Assembly (NCBI GenBank): GCA_016199325.1
Contig: JACQGW010000331.1
Coordinates: forward strand, 1 to 12,859
Reading direction: 5' to 3'
Length of the DNA: 12,859 nucleotides
Source: Chloroflexota bacterium
GTDB taxonomy: Bacteria > Chloroflexota > Dehalococcoidia > JACQGW01
Part shown: positions 1 through 6,740 of the stretch, one piece after another
Layout: each line of letters opens with the position of its first letter
How positions within the stretch are numbered: the first letter of the stretch is position 1
The notes under the pieces: generated by a model
Told to the model about the DNA's origin: nothing
The model's database searches: none
Seen by the model: the letters and a program-made list of their open reading frames with translations, nothing else
Translations under genes and position numbers: made by a program

Positions 1-103
1 AGCCATGCCAACCCCTCCATCGACCCATCCCACCGCCCCATGCCCTCAGCCCTTCTTCCTTTCCCGCTCTCAACCGCTGCGCAAGCCCGCATTCCACGGG
101 GGC

Positions 104-133
104 TTGTCGATCGGGACCAGCCCGACGTAGAAT
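104..133 (+). promoter_or_regulatory. Possible sigma-70 promoter for the DUF5808-like gene
   Basis: TTGTCG at 104-109 matches 4 of 6 bases of the -35 consensus. TAGAAT at 128-133 matches 5 of 6 bases of the -10 consensus. The spacing is 18 bp. It lies about 75 bp before the ATG at 209 in an otherwise gene-free stretch. Seen by eye only; the consensus fit is moderate and no transcription start is known. Confidence 0.35.
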
Positions 134-197
134 GATTCGTGACGGGGTTATTCCGCCGCCTCATTGGGCGAGTGGTCGTCGTCTCACGAGCACGATT

Positions 198-202
198 GGA
201 GG
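198..202 (+). promoter_or_regulatory. Ribosome-binding site for the DUF5808-like gene
   Basis: GGAGG at 198-202 lies 6 nt before the ATG at 209-211. This decides the start: a TTG-initiated extension to 164 in the same frame has no such signal, and the 209 start places the hydrophobic segment directly at the N-terminus. Confidence 0.7.
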
Positions 203-208
203 CCTCCG

Positions 209-451
209 ATGCGCCAATTCCTCATTGCGGCTGGTGTCCTGACTGCGATGTTCCTCGCCGGCGTGCTGACCCACCGGCCCGTCGGAACGTTTCTCGGCAT
301 TCCCTACGATGTTCGGCTGCCGAGCTGGCAACGGCTGACCGAGCGGCTCTGGAATCCGAGAGAACCGCGCCTTCTGACGCCCAAGACCTTCGGGTGGGGC
401 TGGGACGTGAACTTCTACCAGGTTCTCCGCCGACTACGGCTGGCGAGCTAG
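209..451 (+). CDS. Small membrane-anchored DUF5808-like protein
   Basis: An 80-residue protein and the only plus-strand gene I can support. Residues 3-20 form one hydrophobic helix that could be a membrane anchor or an uncleaved signal. Residues 28-73 carry the pattern FLGIPYD, then a W/P-rich basic stretch (LWNPREPRLLTP) and FGWGWDVNFY. From memory this resembles the DUF5808 domain, where a short 'GIPYD...NP..PR...P..FGWGW.INF' motif follows or precedes membrane helices. The function of that domain is not known to me. The start is set by a GGAGG 6 nt upstream. A moderate promoter-like pair lies at 104-133. It is convergent with the D-aminopeptidase gene and overlaps it by 4 bp at the stop codons, so it is probably not functionally part of the minus-strand operon. 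Confidence 0.75.
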   Translation: MRQFLIAAGVLTAMFLAGVLTHRPVGTFLGIPYDVRLPSWQRLTERLWNPREPRLLTPKTFGWGWDVNFYQVLRRLRLAS

Positions 452-1272
452 ATCGGCACGCGCGAGAGCTCGGCGATGAGCCGGACGATACGGTAGACGG
501 CCGGCATGTCCGGGCGGGTGAAGCGGATCGTCCGGCCGTCCATTCGCTTGACGTTCTCGATCAGCTCGGCGAAGTCGGCGAAGACCGGCCGGACCACCAC
601 GACCTCGACGTCCACCGGCGTCTGGACCTTGAGCGGCGGGACGTTGGGGCGCTCGCGGACGACCCAGGCGGCCGCCTCGCGGATCTTCCGCTGGGAGACT
701 CTCGGATGGAGGCACTCGGCCGTCAGGTTGCCCCGGCTCTCCTTCGTTTTGACGGTGACCACCTCGCCGCCGAGCAGGTCGCGTGCCTCCTCGGCCACGG
801 TCTGGTCGCCGGCGACGAGGACGACCGGGACGCCGTGGGCGCCGGCCAGCGCGGCGTTCATGGCGAGCTCGCCGAACGGCTTCCCGTTGACCCGCACCTC
901 GAAGATGTTGCCGGTGTGGGTGTGGCTGAGCACGGCCGGCGCCGCCCCGGCACGGCCGTGGACGCCCAGGAGCATCGCGATGTCGTACCCCCGGTCGATG
1001 CCGTCGACCATCCCGTGGAGCCGCGGCTTCCCCCGGTTGATCGTCGCGCGTTCGTCCAGCTCCTCCGGGATCAGATTGCGATAGGTTCCGTGAGAGTCGG
1101 CCACCGTCACCTGGGCGTCCGGGGCGGCGTCGAAGATGCCGGCGACGGCCGCGCTCGCCTCCGCAGTCATCAGGCGGCGCGCGCGCTCGTACTCGGGGTT
1201 GCCGCGGGCGCCTTCCTCGTTGTTGACGACGCCTGCGACCCCTTCCATGTCGATGGCGATGTAGACACGCAT
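448..1272 (-). CDS. dppA: D-aminopeptidase, peptidase family M55 (DppA-like)
   Basis: A 274-residue protein, the same length as Bacillus subtilis DppA, a self-compartmentalising zinc D-aminopeptidase that releases N-terminal D-amino acids such as D-Ala from short peptides. The N-terminus MRVYIAIDMEGVAG carries D8 and E10. The DSHG motif has H61, LLGVHG has H105, SHTH gives H117, and GELAMNAALAG gives E135. These match the zinc and catalytic residues known for DppA (D8, E10, H60, H104, H115, E133) within one or two positions. The ATG at 1270-1272 is chosen because the family starts exactly there and AGAGG lies about 9 nt upstream; the open frame continues to 1479 without family similarity. No signal peptide, so cytoplasmic. 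It is the last gene of the operon, 47 nt after DppC, which suggests it trims imported peptides containing D-residues. Its TAG stop overlaps the stop of the convergent gene. Confidence 0.9.
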   Translation of the reverse strand: MRVYIAIDMEGVAGVVNNEEGARGNPEYERARRLMTAEASAAVAGIFDAAPDAQVTVADSHGTYRNLIPEELDERATINRGKPRLHGMVDGIDRGYDIAMLLGVHGRAGAAPAVLSHTHTGNIFEVRVNGKPFGELAMNAALAGAHGVPVVLVAGDQTVAEEARDLLGGEVVTVKTKESRGNLTAECLHPRVSQRKIREAAAWVVRERPNVPPLKVQTPVDVEVVVVRPVFADFAELIENVKRMDGRTIRFTRPDMPAVYRIVRLIAELSRVPI

Positions 1273-1319
1273 CGTTGCTTTCCTCTCTTTCGTTTCTGTC
1301 GTTGTTCCCTGGTGTCCCC

Positions 1320-2216
1320 TCACCGGACGGTCTTGAGCCTGGGATCGAGGGCGTCCCGGAGCCCATCGCCCAGGAGGTTCAAGCACAGCACGGTGAACAG
1401 AATCGCGAGCCCCGGGAAAGAGGCGACGTGGGGGGCGAGCTGGAGGAACTGGCGGCCGTCGCTCAGCATGACGCCCCACTCCGGAGCCGGCGGCCGGATG
1501 CCGAGCCCCAGGAAGCTCAGGCTGGACGCCGTCAGGATCGCCGTTCCCAGGCGCAGCGTGGCGACGACGAGGATCGGCGCAAAGGCGTTCGGCAACAGGT
1601 GGGCGACCATGACCCGTCGGTCCGTCGCGCCGATCGCGCGCGCCGCCACGATGAAGTCCCGCTGCTTCAGCGAGAGGATCGTTCCCCGCAGGAGTCGAGC
1701 GAAGACCGGCACCGAGAAGACGCCGATGGCGATGACGACGTTGATCGCCCCGACCCCCAGGATGGCGATGATGGTGATGGCCAGCAGCAGGCCGGGGAAG
1801 GCCAGTTGGATGTCGAGCAGCCGCATCGTCAGGTCGTCCACCAGGCCGCCGTAGTAGCCCGCCAGAATACCGACGCTGACGCCGAGGCTCACCCCGACCA
1901 GTGTGCCGAAGAGTCCGAGCGAGAGCGAAATGCGTCCCCCGTGAATGACCCGGCTCAAGATGTCCCGGCCGAAGTTGTCGGTCCCGAAGGGGTGCGCCAG
2001 TGACGGTCCTTCGAGGAGGTGGTCATAGTCCTGGGCGATCGGGTCGTACGGGGCGACGACCGGCGCGCCCACTGCGATGAGCACGAGCAACAGGAGGCCG
2101 AGCGCGCCGGCCATCGCGAGGCGGTTGCAGCTCAGCCGGCTCCAGGCATCCCGCCAGAGACTGCGGGGCGGCTGCCTGAGCGGACTCGCCGGCAAGGCCA
2201 TCTCATCACTCATCAC
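1320..2216 (-). CDS. dppC: Dipeptide/oligopeptide-type ABC transporter permease, DppC family
   Basis: An integral membrane subunit of a family-5 (peptide/nickel/opine) ABC importer, 298 residues, normal for DppC/OppC. An N-terminal cytoplasmic segment is followed by a helix at about 34-55, then the periplasmic APYDPIAQDY and HPFGTDNFGRDILSRV motifs (76-90) typical of DppC. A BPD transport domain with about five more helices follows. The ATPase-contacting EAA loop is at about 188-211 (FIVAARAIGATDRR...HLLPN). The C-terminal DGLRDALDPRL signature is present. The start lies in a threefold TGATGAG repeat: GTG at 2214-2216 is followed at once by ATG at 2211-2213 and another in-frame ATG at 2199-2201. 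There is no clear ribosome-binding site, so the exact start is uncertain and translation may be coupled to dppB, whose stop is 17 nt upstream. Works with DppB; no ATPase gene is in the window. Confidence 0.93.
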   Translation of the reverse strand: MMSDEMALPASPLRQPPRSLWRDAWSRLSCNRLAMAGALGLLLLVLIAVGAPVVAPYDPIAQDYDHLLEGPSLAHPFGTDNFGRDILSRVIHGGRISLSLGLFGTLVGVSLGVSVGILAGYYGGLVDDLTMRLLDIQLAFPGLLLAITIIAILGVGAINVVIAIGVFSVPVFARLLRGTILSLKQRDFIVAARAIGATDRRVMVAHLLPNAFAPILVVATLRLGTAILTASSLSFLGLGIRPPAPEWGVMLSDGRQFLQLAPHVASFPGLAILFTVLCLNLLGDGLRDALDPRLKTVR

Positions 2217-2222
2217 TCATCA
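2202..2222. repeat. Threefold 7-bp tandem repeat over the dppC start
   Basis: Three exact copies of CTCATCA (plus strand; TGATGAG on the coding strand) at 2202-2208, 2209-2215 and 2216-2222. They cover the GTG and ATG start candidates of dppC and supply ATGs in more than one frame. Copy-number change would alter the distance between the dppB stop and the dppC start. Confidence 0.9.
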
Positions 2223-2233
2223 CCCGGCCGAGC

Positions 2234-3154
2234 TTACACATACGTTATCCGTGGATCGACCCGCGCGTAAATGATGTCCACCACCAGGTTCACCAGGACG
2301 AACTGGAGCGCGAAGAGCAGCAGCGCGCCCTGGACGATCGGGAAGTCGCGGTTGTTGATCGAGTTGACGAGCAGCAGCCCCATCCCGGGGTAGGCGAAGA
2401 CGGTCTCTGTCACAATGGCGCCGGAGAGGAGACCGCCGAACTCCAGCCCCAGGACCGTGATGATCGGGATGAAGGCGTTTTTCAGCGCGTGGCCGACGAT
2501 CACGATCCGCTCGACCAGCCCCTTCGCCCGCGCCGTCCGGATGTAGTCCTCGTTGAGCACCTCCAGCATGCTCGACCGCGTCAGCCGGGCGATGATCGCC
2601 GCGCCGCCCGTGCCCAGCGTCAGCGCCGGCAAGAACAGGTGGGCGACCGTTCCCCGGCCGAACGAGGGGAGCCAGCCGAGATAGACGGCGAACAGGAGCA
2701 TGAGCATGAGCCCCAGCCAGAACGACGGGGTGCAGACGCCCACGAGCGCCAGGACCATGCTGGCGCGGTCGAGCAGCGTGTTGTGCCTGACCGCCGCGAC
2801 GATGCCGAAGGAGAGTCCGAGGACGATCGAGACCACCAGGGCGGCGATGGTGAGCTGGAGCGTCGCCGGGAAGCGCGCCCAGATCTCCTGGCTGGCCGGC
2901 ACGCGGGAAACGGTCGATCGCCCGAAGTCGCCCTGGACGGCGTGCTCGAGCCAGCGGACGTACTGGACCGGCAGCGGCTGGTCGAGCCCCCACTGCCGGC
3001 GCATCAGCTCCACCTGTTCCCCGGTGGCCTCGGCGCCAAGCGCCTGGCGTGCCGGGTCGCCCGGCACCAGCCGCATCATCAGGAAGATGACGACCGACAC
3101 GCCAAACAGGACCGGGATGAGCGCCACCAGCCGGCGCACGATGTAGCGGAACAT
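2234..3154 (-). CDS. dppB: Dipeptide/oligopeptide-type ABC transporter permease, DppB family
   Basis: The 306-residue partner permease of DppC; the pair forms the membrane channel of a family-5 importer. The N-terminus MFRYIVRRLVALIPVLFGVS enters the first helix (about 9-29). It is followed by RLVPGDPA (28-35) and a periplasmic segment with the RQWGLDQPLPVQYVRWL pattern (53-69) typical of DppB. Further helices are at about 98-121, 131-160, 173-190, 228-254 and 275-296. The EAA loop that docks on the ATPase is at about 202-230 (EDYIRTARAKGL...HALKNAFIP). The C-terminal YARVDPRI signature is present. The ATG at 3152-3154 lies only 2 nt after the SBP1 stop (TAG-CG-ATG) with a weak AAGAAG upstream, so translation is probably coupled to SBP1. 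The TAA stop is followed after 17 nt by dppC. Confidence 0.94.
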   Translation of the reverse strand: MFRYIVRRLVALIPVLFGVSVVIFLMMRLVPGDPARQALGAEATGEQVELMRRQWGLDQPLPVQYVRWLEHAVQGDFGRSTVSRVPASQEIWARFPATLQLTIAALVVSIVLGLSFGIVAAVRHNTLLDRASMVLALVGVCTPSFWLGLMLMLLFAVYLGWLPSFGRGTVAHLFLPALTLGTGGAAIIARLTRSSMLEVLNEDYIRTARAKGLVERIVIVGHALKNAFIPIITVLGLEFGGLLSGAIVTETVFAYPGMGLLLVNSINNRDFPIVQGALLLFALQFVLVNLVVDIIYARVDPRITYV

Positions 3155-3156
3155 CG

Positions 3157-4899
3157 CTACTTCTTGTGGTACGCCGTTCGCATGAAGACGACGCCGTCGG
3201 CCTGGAGCCGGACGCCGCCGACGTTGTCACGGATGGCGCCGAAGTAGATGGGCGAGTAGAGGTAGAGGTTCGGCACCTCCTCCATGATCAGCTCCTGCGC
3301 CTTCGCGTACACCTCCTTGCGCTTCGCCTCGTCGGTGTAGGTGAGCCCCTGCCGGACGTACTCCTCGTACTGCGGATGGTTGAAGAAGGAGGTCGTCAGG
3401 CCGGCCGGCGGCCACTGCGCTTTGGTGAGGGGATACCGGAGCCCCAGGTCCGCGTCGCCGGTCGAGGGCGAGAGGCCGCTCATCAGCATCTGGATCTGCG
3501 ATTGCTCCTGCGGCTTCGCCGTCTCGGCAGAGAGCGCAGCCGATTCCATCTGGACGACTTCGATCTCGACGCCGATCTGCTTCAGTTGGCCCTGGATGGC
3601 GACCGCCCGGTCCTTGTTGACGGCGGTGGTCCAGAGGACCGACTTGAAGCCGTTGGGATAACCGGCCTGGGCCAGAAGCTCCTTCGCCTTCTGGGGATTG
3701 AACTCGGGGGTCTTCACGCTGTGATACCCCCAGACGCCGGGGGCCAGCGGGGAGTCGGCGATCCGCCCTTTGCCGAGATCGGCCGCCTTGAGGACCTGCT
3801 CCCGATTGATGCCGAGGCTCAGCGCCTGCCGGACGAGCTTGTTGTCAAAGGGCTTCTTCGTGTTGTTGAGCGTCACGTAGAAGACCGTGATGGCCGCGGT
3901 CTCCGTCACCGCGACCCCCTGGGCGCGCCGGAGCTGCTCGGCCTGCGGCGCGTTGAGCGGAGCGGCGAACTGGGCGTCGCCGGTCTGGACGGCGATGCCC
4001 AGCGAGCTCGGCTCGGGGATCCCCTTGACGATGACCCGCGAGACCGATGGGCCCAGCGCCTTGTTCCAGTAATCGGGGTTCGGCTCGAAGATGATGCGAT
4101 CGCCCCGAGCCCACTCGACGAACCGGTAGGGGCCGGTGCCGACGGGATGGGTGGCGAAGTCGGCGCCCCACTTCTTCATCGCCGCCGGGCTGCCGATCCC
4201 GCCGGCCGGGTGCGCAATCGTCGCGATCATCGCCGCAAACGGCTGCTTGGCGACCAGCTTGACCGTCCCATCGTCGGGCGACTCGACGTGGTCGATGACC
4301 GCGCCGAAGAAGCCCTGCCGCTTCAGCTTGGCGTCGGGGGCCAGCACCCGCTCGAAGTTGCCGCGGACGGCCGCCGCATTGAAGGGCTCTCCGTCGTGGA
4401 ACTTCAGCCCCTTCTTGATCTTGAAGGTGAACTCCTTGGCGTCGGCGGAGGGCTCCCAGGATTCGGCCAGCAGGTTGATGACCCGCATCTCCTCGTCCAG
4501 GCTGACCAGCCCTTCATAGACCAGCTTGTACGTGCCGAGCGCGACGTTCGCCGTCGAGTTGTGGATGTCGAGCGAATCCGGCTCGGCGTTCTGGGCGATC
4601 AGGAACGGCTTATCGACAAAGGCCGCCGAGGTCGGCGCCGGCAGGCCGGTCTTCACGCCCACCGTCTGCGCCAGCGGCGTCGGTGTCTGCTGCGGCGCCG
4701 GGCTCGCTGCGCTCGGAACGCGCGTGGGTGTGGCCGGCAGGCTCGTCGCCGCGGGCGGCGGCCCGCCGCAGGCGGCGATGATGGCCGAGAGCGCCGACGC
4801 GCTCGTCCCGACCGCCACCAATCGGAGGAAGCGGCGGCGGTCAAGTCCCCGCCGCTGCCACTCCTCGAACAAGGCCCCGAATTGATCGACCCGGTTCAT
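3157..4899 (-). CDS. ABC transporter substrate-binding lipoprotein, family 5 (SBP1)
   Basis: An extracytoplasmic peptide/opine-type binding protein of 580 residues, within the usual range for SBP_bac_5. The N-terminus has a twin-arginine motif (R21-R22-R23-F-L-R), a hydrophobic stretch and the lipobox IAAC with the lipidated cysteine at about 44, followed by a Pro/Ala/Thr linker (46-92). So it is probably exported folded by Tat and anchored in the membrane. The binding domain starts near FLIAQNAEPDSLDIHNST and has the family patterns TFKIKKGLKFHDGEPFNAAAV, GTGPYRFVEW and the LLAQAGYPNGF lobe-joining segment. The ATG at 4897-4899 has AAGGAG 6 nt upstream (4906-4911). The gene abuts dppB with 2 nt between, so it is the most likely dedicated receptor of this permease. 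It is clearly different in sequence from SBP2 and SBP3. Substrate unknown. Confidence 0.92.
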   Translation of the reverse strand: MNRVDQFGALFEEWQRRGLDRRRFLRLVAVGTSASALSAIIAACGGPPPAATSLPATPTRVPSAASPAPQQTPTPLAQTVGVKTGLPAPTSAAFVDKPFLIAQNAEPDSLDIHNSTANVALGTYKLVYEGLVSLDEEMRVINLLAESWEPSADAKEFTFKIKKGLKFHDGEPFNAAAVRGNFERVLAPDAKLKRQGFFGAVIDHVESPDDGTVKLVAKQPFAAMIATIAHPAGGIGSPAAMKKWGADFATHPVGTGPYRFVEWARGDRIIFEPNPDYWNKALGPSVSRVIVKGIPEPSSLGIAVQTGDAQFAAPLNAPQAEQLRRAQGVAVTETAAITVFYVTLNNTKKPFDNKLVRQALSLGINREQVLKAADLGKGRIADSPLAPGVWGYHSVKTPEFNPQKAKELLAQAGYPNGFKSVLWTTAVNKDRAVAIQGQLKQIGVEIEVVQMESAALSAETAKPQEQSQIQMLMSGLSPSTGDADLGLRYPLTKAQWPPAGLTTSFFNHPQYEEYVRQGLTYTDEAKRKEVYAKAQELIMEEVPNLYLYSPIYFGAIRDNVGGVRLQADGVVFMRTAYHKK

Positions 4900-4916
4900 G
4901 TCCTGCTCCTTTCCCG

Positions 4917-6689
4917 TTATTGCGCCAGCCAGACGTCGTAGAGCTGCGCGTAGCCGAACGGGTTGCCCACGACGTTCTGAATCCGCTTGCTGACCGCGAT
5001 GAAGACGTTCATATGGAAGGGGTCGCCGATGGCGCCGTGCTCCTGGAGGCGCCGCTCGACCGCTTCCATCCTTTTCTTACGGTCCTCCAGCGTGACCTGG
5101 CTGGAGGCATCGGCCAGCATCTTCTCGAACTCCTTGTCGCACCAGCGCGTCTCGTTCCAGGCAGCGCCGCAGATGTAGGCGAGCTGGTAGTTCATCGTGA
5201 CCAGTGGCCGGTGGTACCACTGCGTGTAGCCGAAGTCGATCTCCGTCCACTTGCCCACCCACTGCGTCGCCGGATACACCTTCAGCGCGATCCGGATGCC
5301 GGCCGGCTCGGCCTGTTGCTTGAGCACCGTGCAGGCGACCTGGGCCCACTCCGTGCCGGCCGCGATCTCCATCGTGACGTCGATCCCATTGGGATAGCCG
5401 GCCTCGGCCAGCAGCGTCTTCGCCCGGGCGATGTCCTGTTTCGGCACCGGAACCGGGACAAAGTCCGGCTGCGACTCGTGCGCGTGCGTGTCGGTGCCGA
5501 TGGTGCCCCAGCCCTTGAAGGCGACCCTGAGGAGCTGCTCGCGGTTCTGGACGAGCTTCACGGCGGTGCGCACGCGCGCGTCGTCAAACGGCTTGCGATC
5601 CACGCGCATTCGGAAGAGCGCCGTATCCGAGGAGGACGCCTGGACGACCCGGGCGTTCGGCAACATCTCCATCGCGGGCACCACGCTGGGGGTCGGCTTC
5701 ATGTAGTAGTCGGCCTGGCCGGCCGCGAACGAGGCGACCACGGTGGCCACCTCATCGCCGCGATCGACGGCGATGATCTCGTCGACATAGGGGAGCGACT
5801 TGCCGTCGGCGCCGTTCCGCCAGTAGTCCGGCCGCCGCTTTAACTTGGCGCGCTCGGTCTTGACGTGCTCCTCCAGCGTGAACCCGCCGGTGCCCCAGGG
5901 CTGCTTCTCCCAGTTCCCCTCGAACTCACGCGGCAGCACCAGCGCCGGGTAATGGTAGAAGTGGTAGGGGACGGCGAACTCGCCGCGGTCGAGGTGGAGC
6001 TTCACCGTCGACTTGTCGATGACCTCGACGCCGCCGGGCTGGAGGTAGTTCATCAGCGCGGCCGCCGACGAGGCGGTTTCCTTGGCTACCCACCGCCTGA
6101 GGTTGAAGGCCACGTCCTCGGCGTCGAGATCGCGGGGCTTGGGCATGTTCCACTTGACGCCCTTGCGAACCGTCAGGGTCCACGTCTTCAGATCCGCCGA
6201 CGGCTCCCACTTCTCCAGCAGGTGGGGCTGGGCGACGCCCCTGGCGTCGATGTCCGAGAGATACTCGTTGATGTTGCGGACGAGGTTGGATTGGTGATAG
6301 TTGGAAAACCGCGCCGGCTCGTCCAGGGCCGTCGTCAGCCGCTGGGCGACGAACAACGTGCCACCGCGCTTGACGGCGCTGGCCGGCTGCGCGGCCGTCG
6401 GCGCCGCCGTCGCGGCTGGAGCGGGCGCCGTGGTGGCGGCAGCAGCCGGCGCCTGGGTTGGTGCAGCGGTCGGCACGGCCGTCGGCGGGGCAGCCGGCGG
6501 CCTCGTCGGTTGCGCTGGAGCCGAGACGGTCGGCTGGGGCGCTGCCGCCTGCTGTTGCGCGCAGGCCGCCAGGAACGCCGTCGCTGCACTCAGCGACAAT
6601 CCCAGCAACGTCGCGTTCTGCACGAATTCGCGTCGGCTGACTCTCCCTTGTCGGAAGCGTTCCATCAACTCGGGAATATAGGGATGCAC
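4917..6689 (-). CDS. ABC transporter substrate-binding lipoprotein, family 5 (SBP2)
   Basis: A second family-5 binding protein of 590 residues. It starts with GTG at 6687-6689, chosen because GGAGGA (6696-6701) lies 6 nt upstream and the near-identical paralogue SBP3 starts at the same residue. The Tat motif SRREF has R19-R20. The lipobox LAAC puts the lipidated cysteine at 43. Residues 44-106 are a low-complexity Ala/Pro/Thr/Gln linker. The mature domain begins near VKRGGTLFVAQ and shows SBP5 patterns: WTLTVRKGVKWNMPKPRDLD, LLAEAGYPNGIDV, and a late segment with WYHRPL and GAAWNETRWCDKEFEKML. About four in five residues match SBP3, far closer than either is to SBP1. The gene lies 51 nt after ox1 and 17 nt before SBP1. 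Having two more receptors beside SBP1 suggests a wider or graded substrate range for one permease. Substrate unknown. Confidence 0.92.
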   Translation of the reverse strand: MHPYIPELMERFRQGRVSRREFVQNATLLGLSLSAATAFLAACAQQQAAAPQPTVSAPAQPTRPPAAPPTAVPTAAPTQAPAAAATTAPAPAATAAPTAAQPASAVKRGGTLFVAQRLTTALDEPARFSNYHQSNLVRNINEYLSDIDARGVAQPHLLEKWEPSADLKTWTLTVRKGVKWNMPKPRDLDAEDVAFNLRRWVAKETASSAAALMNYLQPGGVEVIDKSTVKLHLDRGEFAVPYHFYHYPALVLPREFEGNWEKQPWGTGGFTLEEHVKTERAKLKRRPDYWRNGADGKSLPYVDEIIAVDRGDEVATVVASFAAGQADYYMKPTPSVVPAMEMLPNARVVQASSSDTALFRMRVDRKPFDDARVRTAVKLVQNREQLLRVAFKGWGTIGTDTHAHESQPDFVPVPVPKQDIARAKTLLAEAGYPNGIDVTMEIAAGTEWAQVACTVLKQQAEPAGIRIALKVYPATQWVGKWTEIDFGYTQWYHRPLVTMNYQLAYICGAAWNETRWCDKEFEKMLADASSQVTLEDRKKRMEAVERRLQEHGAIGDPFHMNVFIAVSKRIQNVVGNPFGYAQLYDVWLAQ

Positions 6690-6695
6690 GTCCTC

Positions 6696-6701
6696 TCCTC
6701 C
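6696..6701 (-). promoter_or_regulatory. Ribosome-binding site deciding the GTG start of SBP2
   Basis: GGAGGA on the minus strand, 6 nt from the GTG at 6687-6689. The same spacing is seen for SBP1, SBP3 and the mttB-like gene, which supports all four start choices. Confidence 0.7.
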
Positions 6702-6740
6702 AGTATGTGATCTCTCCAGCCTCTGTGGTTCCCTCCAACT

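Noticed and set aside
1..41. Possible divergent minus-strand gene start (ATG at 39-41) running off the left edge
   Set aside because: Only about 13 codons are visible, the spacing of purine-rich bases to the ATG is poor and nothing in the residues is recognisable. The stretch 1-103 is left unassigned.
139..1854. Long plus-strand open frame of 571 codons
   Set aside because: It lies opposite dppA and dppC, whose protein families are clear. The translation is rich in Arg, Asp, Pro and Gly and low in recognisable motifs, typical of antisense frames in high-GC DNA.
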